Source of the DNA: Bacteroidaceae bacterium | GTDB taxonomy: Bacteria > Bacteroidota > Bacteroidia > Bacteroidales > Bacteroidaceae | Length of the DNA: 5,321 nucleotides | Direction: 5' to 3' | Assembly: GCA_017961965.1 (NCBI GenBank) | Contig: JAGCWG010000063.1 | Coordinates: 1-5,321 of the forward strand | Shown: positions 1 to 5,321 of the stretch, one piece after another | Layout of the letters: every line of letters begins with the position of its first letter | How positions within the stretch are numbered: the first letter of the stretch is position 1 | The notes under the pieces: generated by a model | Database searches by the model: none | Told to the model about the DNA's origin: nothing | Seen by the model: the letters and a program-made list of their open reading frames with translations, nothing else | Made by a program: the position numbers and the translations under genes

Positions 1-234
1 AAACTGCATGGAGAGAATCCACCATCGCTTTGTCTTCATGTTGTCGATGATAGGACTCCATATCGGCTTGATTACCCATGGCAAGCCGAGCCAGCCAGTA
101 TAGACTGTTATCTCGCCATCAGTAAGACCAAACTCCTTGAACATAATCACGGAGAGCAGCATGACTGCCGTGTAGGGAAGCGCCTCGCCAAGATACAGCG
201 ATGGAACCCATGCGTATGGTGTTGTTGTCTTCAT
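1..234 (-). CDS. AmpG-like MFS permease, N-terminal fragment (runs off left edge)
   Basis: Only the first 78 codons lie in the window. The ATG at 234-232 is the first possible ATG: the frame reaches a TAA about 15 codons upstream with no other ATG, GTG or TTG between. The residues show the start of an AmpG/PAT-type major facilitator permease. A short cytoplasmic tail leads into helix 1 with WVPSLYLGEALPY (residues 9-21), and the loop between helices 2 and 3 has the signature GLPWVIKPIWSPIID (50-64), close to the LPW-x-K-x-x-W-x-P-x-x-D pattern of AmpG proteins. Known members carry GlcNAc-anhydroMurNAc muropeptides across the inner membrane for cell-wall recycling. The protein resembles the complete permease at 450-1727 in its first 55 residues, so the two are probably tandem paralogues. 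This copy has the more canonical motif and is the better candidate for the true muropeptide importer. No Bacteroidota-type promoter (TAnnTTTG) was found before it. Confidence 0.88.
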   Translation of the reverse strand, partial: MKTTTPYAWVPSLYLGEALPYTAVMLLSVIMFKEFGLTDGEITVYTGWLGLPWVIKPIWSPIIDNMKTKRWWILSMQF

Positions 235-308
235 ATTCTTATTTATATATTGCTTTGTGTCGTCTTGATTAAGGACTTAAATCATACGGTAACCGCGATA
301 TTATTTCG

Positions 309-404
309 TATGAGGATCGATATACTATATCGATCGAGGATTGATATAGTAATTCAATCGAGGAAAGGATTACCATATCGATCGAGGATTGATGTTGACC
401 TGCA
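309..404. repeat. Tandem array of four 24-bp units
   Basis: The core GAGGA recurs at 312, 336, 360 and 384, exactly 24 bp apart. The longer core ATCGAGGA recurs at 333, 357 and 381. Units run 309-332, 333-356, 357-380 and 381-404. Units 2 and 4 share ATCGAGGATTGAT. Units 1 and 3 both end in ATATCG, which makes a 19-bp exact repeat, ATATCGATCGAGGATTGAT, at 327-345 and 375-393, 48 bp apart. The alternation suggests a 24-bp unit later duplicated as a 48-bp pair, or two half-site types in turn. Stretch 285-308 may be a decayed earlier unit, as it ends ATTTCG. Overlapping palindromes (ATCGAT, CGATCG) sit at the unit joints. Function unknown: an array of protein-binding sites or slippage-derived sequence are both possible. 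Confidence 0.85.
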
Positions 405-415
405 TTTTTAATGGG

Positions 416-442
416 AGTTAACCGAAGTTAACGGAAGTTAAC
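416..442. repeat. Three AGTTAAC repeats at exact 10-bp spacing
   Basis: AGTTAAC occurs at 416-422, 426-432 and 436-442, separated by CGA and GGA. Each contains the palindrome GTTAAC, and 10 bp places all three on nearly the same face of the DNA helix. The array begins 7 bp beyond the stop codon of the permease at 450-1727. In a minus-strand transcript the copies at 427-432 and 417-422 can pair as a 6-bp stem closed by a UUCG loop (C-UUCG-G), a very stable tetraloop type. No U run follows, so this is not a standard intrinsic terminator. A cooperative operator for the next permease or a 3'-end stabilising hairpin are the likeliest roles; neither is proven. Confidence 0.8.
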
Positions 443-449
443 TACCATA

Positions 450-1727
450 CTATGAAGTATGCAACTTCTCTTTCACCTTCGCCACGCATATCACGAGCCA
501 TGCAACAGGAGCACAGGCAAGGTCAATGAGGAAGAACGTCTTGAAACCAAGGATGTCGGTAAGGAATCCTGACACACACATAGGAACAAGCATCGCTCCT
601 GCCACAAGTGGCACGTAGAGGTAGTTTATCGTATTGCGGTATCTCTCATTTGAAATATAATGCACGAAATACATACATATATTCAGTCCGAATCCAAAGC
701 ACAGCTGTGCAAGAAATGTCATGCAACACAAGGCTTGCATATCATCATACACAGGATATTGTGACATGAACACATAGCACATTGGCGACAATGTCAAAGG
801 AATTGCCATGTACCAGAACATCCTGCCATAATCGTAACGGTCAATGAACATCCTGCCAAGAGTCACACCGATGGAGAAGGCTATCACACCTATTGTTCCC
901 TGAGCAAATCCCACATCTTGTATGCTACAACCAAGTCCTCCAGTCTTGACAGAAGACATAAGGAAGAACACACGTGTCTGAAACATCAATGCCTGTGGTA
1001 GCAACAGGAAGAACAAGGAGGCAATGACACGAAACGAATACTGTTTCTGGCGTATGCGCTCCACAATATGTATCTCATTCTTCACGGCATGAATTAACGA
1101 CTCGTGTCTATACGGATTATGAATACGCGGATTCTGAAGCACAAGAAAGTTCAGTATTAGGAAGAACAAGAACACTCCTGCCACGAGGTAGCTCTCCATT
1201 GCCCATGCCTTACGATAGCTGCGGAAGAACACCTCGGCAAAGCCAACTACGATAATAAGCACTCCATATGTAAGTACAACCGTACTTTGTGATGCAAATA
1301 TCTTGGTCTTGTTATAGAGCAACTGCTGGCGTGGAAAGAGCATACGGTTATAATACATCTTTGCCAACAACTCATGCCATGCACAGAAGAAGCACACGAC
1401 AAACATAATGGCAAAGAGCGCAAGCGTGTTGGGGGAGAATTTGTCGAGATACAACGTCGTGCCATATAGACACACGAAGATGCAAGCCTCAACAATATGT
1501 ATGTGTTTCTTAAAACATCCCGCGTTGCGCACCTTACTACGTAGATACGACTTCATAACCCAAGGAAGGAAGAGCAGTCCGCCAAGGAGCGAAGACATGG
1601 CATTGCTCTGTCCAAACTGAATAAACATCAGCAGAGCAACATAAGTCACCATCGCTGATGGTATCTCTTCTGCTGCACACAGGCTCGGAATCCAGAACCA
1701 AGGACTATGTCTTCTCTTTTCTGACAT
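450..1727 (-). CDS. AmpG/PAT-type MFS permease, divergent paralogue
   Basis: A complete 425-residue inner-membrane transporter. About 12 hydrophobic helices can be placed, roughly at 11-36, 43-62, 78-97, 99-120, 146-168, 178-199, 234-256, 272-290, 303-321, 329-352, 369-393 and 396-417. A long polar loop (200-233) lies between the two six-helix halves, as in major facilitator proteins. WIPSL at 12-16 and LPWVMK at 54-59 match the left-hand permease and AmpG proteins, which import muropeptides. The rest of the AmpG loop signature is lost: KPIWSPIID in the neighbour is KSYLRSKVR here, with no acidic residue. It may therefore carry a different peptidoglycan or glycan fragment, or have changed its coupling. 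The start is firm, because TAA lies three codons upstream with no start between. It sits 90 bp after the SpoIID gene in the same direction. Substrate is unknown. Confidence 0.85.
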   Translation of the reverse strand: MSEKRRHSPWFWIPSLCAAEEIPSAMVTYVALLMFIQFGQSNAMSSLLGGLLFLPWVMKSYLRSKVRNAGCFKKHIHIVEACIFVCLYGTTLYLDKFSPNTLALFAIMFVVCFFCAWHELLAKMYYNRMLFPRQQLLYNKTKIFASQSTVVLTYGVLIIVVGFAEVFFRSYRKAWAMESYLVAGVFLFFLILNFLVLQNPRIHNPYRHESLIHAVKNEIHIVERIRQKQYSFRVIASLFFLLLPQALMFQTRVFFLMSSVKTGGLGCSIQDVGFAQGTIGVIAFSIGVTLGRMFIDRYDYGRMFWYMAIPLTLSPMCYVFMSQYPVYDDMQALCCMTFLAQLCFGFGLNICMYFVHYISNERYRNTINYLYVPLVAGAMLVPMCVSGFLTDILGFKTFFLIDLACAPVAWLVICVAKVKEKLHTS

Positions 1728-1744
1728 GCTTGATGTTTAAAATC

Positions 1745-1815
1745 TCAAATCTATACATGTCAAATCCATGCGTCTCGAACACTTCACCCGAAGGCATAAA
1801 TCATAGATTTGACAT
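1745..1815 (-). promoter_or_regulatory. Overlapping, mutually exclusive inverted repeats in the 90-bp gap before the permease
   Basis: The gap 1728-1817 holds a left arm TCAAATCTAT at 1745-1754 that is a perfect complement of ATAGATTTGA at 1803-1812 (48-bp loop). A second left arm, ATGTCAAATC at 1757-1766, is a perfect complement of GATTTGACAT at 1806-1815 (39-bp loop). Both need the same right-hand bases 1806-1812, so only one stem can form at a time. TCAAATC is also a direct repeat at 15-bp spacing (1745, 1760). In the transcript the shared strand is made first, just after the SpoIID stop, and the two partners just before the permease start. An intercistronic RNA switch or a binding site for a dimeric regulator are possible. 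There is no U run for a terminator. The arms are AT-rich, so chance is not excluded. Confidence 0.4.
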
Positions 1816-1817
1816 CA

Positions 1818-3050
1818 TCAATATATCTTCTTTATCTCAGAATTAGGATAGTAATGCATAAGTATGCCGTCATACTTAAATCCCTTGCTACCCATAACGG
1901 CAGCACCAATCTGGCAGAGGCCTACACCGTGTCCCCAACCTTTACCATGAAGAATGAAACCATCAGTAGTTTTCTCCACATCGAAAGCAGAAGAATAGAG
2001 GTGTGACTCGCTGAGCCATTTTCTTATTTCAAGTTCCTTGCCCACGGTTACTGTATTCTTATCACCTACTATCTTGAGAAGGATAAGACGTCCCGAAGGA
2101 CCACGCTTGACAGGAACAAGTTCCCTGATGGTTCCGAAGTCGATACCCGACTTACGTGCTACAAGCTCACTAATCTCTTCTGTTGTATATTTGACCGTCC
2201 AACGATAGAAGTCTGCCGTCTCTTGGTCATAGCCATTAAGTACCTGCGAAAGAATGCTCTTGTCGTTCGTGTTGCAGAAGTCTCCACTATCGCCTATTGC
2301 ATCAGGCTTTGCAACGAGATAAGGTTTAGGAGAGTCCTCCCAGCAGTTCTGAAACTCCTCCATCATACCGCCACAACATTTGGAGAAACGGGCATCACAT
2401 ATCTCGTCGGCAAACATAAGTACTTTGCCCCTCGTAGCTTCAACGGCATCAAGGGCAGTTTGACTCTTGATACGTGTAATACCCTGATACCTCTGGCAAT
2501 GGTCATCGGCACACACATCAAAGTTCTTGTGAGCGTCATGGTCATACCATCTGATAATCGTATCGACACCCTCTGAGGAAGAAGCACGATCTCCCAAAGC
2601 CTCGGCATGATGCTTGCAGCTTATCTGCGCCAGCACCCACGAACGGCTAATGACGGCGTGTGCCTTCAGGAACTCAAGACTTGCAGTTGCGCTCATCTCG
2701 CTTGAGATGACACACTTGAGGTAATCCTCCACACCAAGAATGTTGACGGCACAGAGCGTACCCTCATCTATGATGAACTTGAGGTTTCCCTTGAACGTCT
2801 GGTTCTCCTTTCGTTCCCAATGGAAGTTGATACCTATTATTACATCATACCAACCAAAGGAAGCATCTGCCTCCTTTGTTTCGAATATCAGTTCGTCATA
2901 AGCCTTGCCACGCCAACAGATACGCCCATCAGTTAAGGAGACCTCGTCGTCACCCTTCACTTCCTCATCACCTACTTTATAAGTTGAATTAAGGACAAAT
3001 CGTATATTGGCTGCGTGCAAAATGCCAACACTTATCTTGGGTTCTTTCAT
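1818..3050 (-). CDS. SpoIID/LytB-family lytic transglycosylase without signal peptide
   Basis: A complete 410-residue SpoIID-domain protein. SpoIID enzymes cleave peptide-free peptidoglycan glycan strands and leave 1,6-anhydro-muramic ends. The core starts with VEDYLKCVISSEMSA (107-121), where E118 matches the catalytic glutamate of the EM motif, followed by LKAHAVISRSW (128-138). C180-x3-H184-C185-Q186 resembles the Cys/His metal site reported for Clostridioides difficile SpoIID. TRGKVLMF (206-213) and CCGGMMEE (225-232) follow. The C-terminal signature is GKGWGHGVGLCQIGAA (369-384) and ends in HYYPNSEI (399-406). All hallmark blocks are present, so it should be active. The N-terminus (MKEPKISVGI) has no signal peptide, lipobox or membrane helix, and the 12 cysteines suit a reducing compartment. 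I infer a cytoplasmic enzyme, unlike spore-forming homologues, which are membrane-anchored. Its ATG overlaps the upstream stop as ATGA, implying coupled translation. With permeases downstream, imported muropeptide glycan is a plausible substrate. Confidence 0.9.
   Translation of the reverse strand: MKEPKISVGILHAANIRFVLNSTYKVGDEEVKGDDEVSLTDGRICWRGKAYDELIFETKEADASFGWYDVIIGINFHWERKENQTFKGNLKFIIDEGTLCAVNILGVEDYLKCVISSEMSATASLEFLKAHAVISRSWVLAQISCKHHAEALGDRASSSEGVDTIIRWYDHDAHKNFDVCADDHCQRYQGITRIKSQTALDAVEATRGKVLMFADEICDARFSKCCGGMMEEFQNCWEDSPKPYLVAKPDAIGDSGDFCNTNDKSILSQVLNGYDQETADFYRWTVKYTTEEISELVARKSGIDFGTIRELVPVKRGPSGRLILLKIVGDKNTVTVGKELEIRKWLSESHLYSSAFDVEKTTDGFILHGKGWGHGVGLCQIGAAVMGSKGFKYDGILMHYYPNSEIKKIY
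3047..3050 (-). other. ATGA stop/start overlap linking two genes
   Basis: The TGA stop of the glycosyltransferase gene (3049-3047) overlaps the ATG of the SpoIID gene (3050-3048) in the four bases ATGA. No strong Shine-Dalgarno sequence precedes this ATG, so re-initiation by ribosomes finishing the upstream gene is the likely mode. It supports a shared transcript and matched output of the two proteins. Confidence 0.85.
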
Positions 3051-5321
3051 CGTACTTTCTTCATGTTCATAATCATCTCCAATTCATCGTCAAGAGACAT
3101 ACCGCACTCACGAATGATGCTTCCTGCCATGTCAGGAGTAATCTTACGGAAGTCTTCCTCACGTGGAGTGATAATTAAGCCTCCCATGTCGAGGGCGCCA
3201 GGGCTGACAAGTATCTTCTCGTCGCCTTCTGCATAGTAGCAGTCGGGACGATGCTTTGCACGTGGTAGGATTACGCTCACGATACGTGGCGAACCATCTG
3301 TAGAACTTGCCTCCTTCCATGCAAGGATGTTCATCATTGGCTCTGTTGCTCCCTCTGGTATAGGAAGTACATCATAAATCTTCTTGAAAAGATAAGCATT
3401 CGCCGAAGGCGTACGAGTGATGATTATTACACCTGGACATACATAACCACGAAGGCTGAAGATACCTGTGTTGTCGGCTATCTGCTCAAGACGACTTGCC
3501 TCAAGCAACTCCTCCTCGCTGATAGGATAGATGCGTGAACGTGTTCTGCGGTAGTTGTTATCCCAGTCACGCTCCAATGGAACAACACCACGACTTCCCG
3601 CTTGGAAGTGCATGTGATCAGGAGCGGAGGCTCCGCAGAGAGGTCCGTTGTAGAACACCAACATCTCGTCGCCAAGTCCATCCGTGATGCTCATCATGTC
3701 CTCATAGCTTTCAAGGATTGCTTGTGGCTGATGATGACGTGATGGAATAGTGAAATGACGAGGAAGGATTGGAAATGGATTGACCAACAACTGGTATCTC
3801 TTAGCTATAGAGTTGTCAATCTGTTCCTCTGGTCGGTTATGCTCACAAAGGAAACAAGGACGTTCCTTGATGGCTTTTGCATCTATCTTTGCGCCAGTAC
3901 TTACGATGCGTGCAGGATTATACTGAGTGACAAGCTTCACTTGGTCACAAATGATATTGTTTACTGCTACGTTCTTCAACTGTTCATAGCGTTCAGCTAC
4001 TTCCTTCCACTTCTCCATTTGAAGGTCAAACAACTCATTTGCAATTTCTATTGTCGCCTCGCAATTCCAATAGTTGTTGAGGTTGCGACGGTCAAGTATC
4101 TCCAATGTACGAAGTCCGTCCTTGTACGCATTATTAGCGTTTACCTTCTCAGGTGAGAGTGCGGCATCAGAGTTACCTTCCCAACGACGGCAAAGGTAGA
4201 GTTCGTCAAAGATACGTCCAATCTTATACTTGCGTGAGAAAGCAAGACCAAGTGCATAATCCTCACCATAACTTGTATTAGGCACGCCTATCTTGCGCAA
4301 CAATGGTGTGAAGAATGCTCGTGGCGCACCAAGACCATTGATTCGAAGGGCATTGTTGCGTCCGTTATCATCCGTCCATTCCTTATGGTCGATAAGGCCT
4401 GGAGGGAGAGTCTCAAGTTGGAAGTTACACATACGGTAAGAGCCGATAACCATGGCACACTTCTCCTCGTAGAACTTGTTGACGATACGCTGGAGAGTAT
4501 CTTCGCCACTATATAGGTCATCGCTGTCAAGCTGAACGGCAAAACGACCGCAGAATTCAGAATTGCAGGCAAGGTTCCAACAGCCGCCTATTCCGAGGTC
4601 TGTACGAGATGGAATGATATGCTTTACACGGCTGTCTTCCTTAGCTAATTTGTTCAATATATCTGTTGTACCATCTGTTGAATGGTTATCTACAACGATC
4701 ACATTATAATCAAACGATGCCTTCTGTGAGAGCGCAGAACGTACAGCATCTTCTATGGTCTTCTCACGATTGCGAACAGGAATGATGACTGAAGCCTCAA
4801 CGTCAAAGTCGCCCTTGGTATGGTCTATCTCGTCAACTGACTCTGGTGCGATGTATGCACCAATCTTCTTTAAGTGCTCTGTGAACACCTTCTCCTTTTC
4901 TATCTGCGCCTCACGGTTGCGTGGGTCAACGTAGTCAAACTGTTTCTCGCCACTCTTGCGTAGGTCAAGTTCTTCCTCAGTATAGAGATACTCATGAAGA
5001 TGGAACAATGGTGCCTCATACTTGTGACGGAGAAGATAGAGCATATAGTCATAGCAACCAGAATATATGAGTTCGTCATCAGACTTCTCTTCCAGATATT
5101 TTTTCATTATGTCCACAGAAATGAGGAACAATGAACCGAAGTCGAAGTCATCACGTACACTTCCGTACTGGATGTCGATTGTAGGTGAAGCATAGCGTTC
5201 ACCATTCTTGACCTTATATCTATCTGAATACAAAATGGAAGGATGAAGCCCTAATGCAACGTTGTATATACGATTGATTGTACCATATCCGAGTGATATG
5301 GTCTCAGAATGTCCAAAGATA
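3047..5321 (-). CDS. Family 2 glycosyltransferase fused to GalT/HIT-like (DUF4922-type) domain, N-terminus missing
   Basis: The frame stays open to the right edge, so the true start is outside. A TTG at 5233 (residue 1 here) lies inside continuous protein-like sequence and should not be taken as the start; 29 further residues precede it in the window. Residues about 25-90 (FGSLFLI; YDYMLYLLRHKY; LHEYLYTEEELD) look like the end of a GT-A module. A full GT2 domain follows at 147-355: SVIIPVRNREKTIEDAV, VVDNHSTDGT, metal-binding DSDD (236-239), GEDYALG (323-329) and RRW (349-351). It should transfer a sugar from a nucleotide donor. After a helical linker, residues 455-728 resemble GalT/VTC2-type nucleotide-sugar phosphorylases: CFLC (460-463, possible zinc ligands), NPFPILPRHF (485-494) and DHMHFQ with HxHxQ at 540-544, where the middle His (H542) would be the nucleotidylated residue. 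No signal peptide or membrane helix is visible, so a cytoplasmic location is likely. It leads the visible operon. The exact sugar and acceptor cannot be told. Confidence 0.85.
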   Translation of the reverse strand, partial: IFGHSETISLGYGTINRIYNVALGLHPSILYSDRYKVKNGERYASPTIDIQYGSVRDDFDFGSLFLISVDIMKKYLEEKSDDELIYSGCYDYMLYLLRHKYEAPLFHLHEYLYTEEELDLRKSGEKQFDYVDPRNREAQIEKEKVFTEHLKKIGAYIAPESVDEIDHTKGDFDVEASVIIPVRNREKTIEDAVRSALSQKASFDYNVIVVDNHSTDGTTDILNKLAKEDSRVKHIIPSRTDLGIGGCWNLACNSEFCGRFAVQLDSDDLYSGEDTLQRIVNKFYEEKCAMVIGSYRMCNFQLETLPPGLIDHKEWTDDNGRNNALRINGLGAPRAFFTPLLRKIGVPNTSYGEDYALGLAFSRKYKIGRIFDELYLCRRWEGNSDAALSPEKVNANNAYKDGLRTLEILDRRNLNNYWNCEATIEIANELFDLQMEKWKEVAERYEQLKNVAVNNIICDQVKLVTQYNPARIVSTGAKIDAKAIKERPCFLCEHNRPEEQIDNSIAKRYQLLVNPFPILPRHFTIPSRHHQPQAILESYEDMMSITDGLGDEMLVFYNGPLCGASAPDHMHFQAGSRGVVPLERDWDNNYRRTRSRIYPISEEELLEASRLEQIADNTGIFSLRGYVCPGVIIITRTPSANAYLFKKIYDVLPIPEGATEPMMNILAWKEASSTDGSPRIVSVILPRAKHRPDCYYAEGDEKILVSPGALDMGGLIITPREEDFRKITPDMAGSIIRECGMSLDDELEMIMNMKKVR

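Larger units (their letters stand above)
235..449. other. 215-bp intergenic region between the two permease genes, rich in ordered repeats
   Basis: This gap has no convincing gene. It contains a 24-bp tandem array (309-404) and three GTTAAC palindromes at 10-bp spacing (416-442), both listed separately. It also holds two short perfect inverted repeats: CGATATA-C-TATATCG at 318-332 and CGGT-A-ACCG at 287-295. On the minus strand I found no TAnnTTTG promoter element and no hairpin followed by a T run, so neither a promoter for the left permease nor a classical terminator for the right permease can be shown. The 50 bases before the left permease start are AT-rich, as is common before Bacteroidota start codons. 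Confidence 0.7.

Noticed and set aside
241..300. Bacteroidota promoter (TTTG / TAnnTTTG) for the left permease
   Set aside because: No TAnnTTTG match on the minus strand was found by eye anywhere in 235-449; the TTTG near 255 is on the plus strand, and the needed TA is not in place.
309..404. 24-bp array as a CRISPR locus
   Set aside because: Repeats follow each other directly without unique spacers, units are imperfect, and no cas gene is in the window.
417..432. Rho-independent terminator after the permease
   Set aside because: The transcript can form a 6-bp stem with a UUCG loop, but the stem is AU-rich and is followed by CCCAUUAAAAAUG, not a U run.
2223..2576. 117-codon open frame on the plus strand
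   Set aside because: It is antisense to the conserved SpoIID core, including the metal-site and TRGK blocks, and shows no recognisable domain.
3755..4156. 133-codon open frame on the plus strand
   Set aside because: It lies wholly antisense to the well-supported glycosyltransferase/GalT-like gene, has no family motif, and its hydrophobic look follows from the opposite strand's codons.
5231..5233. TTG as the start codon of the glycosyltransferase fusion
   Set aside because: The frame continues without a stop to the window edge, and the extra 29 residues read as ordinary protein sequence. The TTG more likely encodes an internal leucine.

Overview
The window looks like chromosomal DNA of a Bacteroidota bacterium, most likely a Prevotella/Bacteroides-type gut or oral species. 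The grounds are moderate GC, AT-rich start regions without clear Shine-Dalgarno sequences, and the protein families present: AmpG/PAT-type MFS permeases, a SpoIID/LytB protein without a signal peptide, and a glycosyltransferase fused to a GalT/HIT-like (DUF4922-type) domain. Assignment to genus is inference.

Every gene lies on the minus strand, so the window reads right to left as one probable transcription unit. First comes a large multidomain protein (3047-5321) whose N-terminus is off the right edge. It has the apparent tail of one GT-A-like module, a complete family 2 glycosyltransferase module, then a nucleotide-sugar phosphorylase/nucleotidyltransferase-like domain with CxxC and HxHxQ motifs. 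Its stop overlaps the start of a SpoIID/LytB-type lytic transglycosylase (1818-3050) by 4 bp. After a 90-bp gap with overlapping inverted repeats comes a complete 12-helix MFS permease (450-1727). A 215-bp gap follows, carrying two separate ordered tandem repeats. Last is the start of a second, paralogous AmpG-like permease (1-234), which runs off the left edge.

Taken together, the genes suggest uptake and cytoplasmic handling of peptidoglycan fragments. Two related permeases would bring muropeptides across the inner membrane. A SpoIID homologue that keeps its catalytic residues but has no export signal would act on glycan inside the cell, and the fused glycosyltransferase/phosphorylase would act on sugars or sugar nucleotides. 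The families are well supported by motifs. The joint pathway is inference.

The two items most worth a second look are the SpoIID enzyme without an export signal next to importers, and the repeat-filled gap between the permeases. That gap has four units of 24 bp in exact register and three GTTAAC palindromes exactly 10 bp apart. No RNA genes, CRISPR arrays, insertion sequences or prophage genes were seen.
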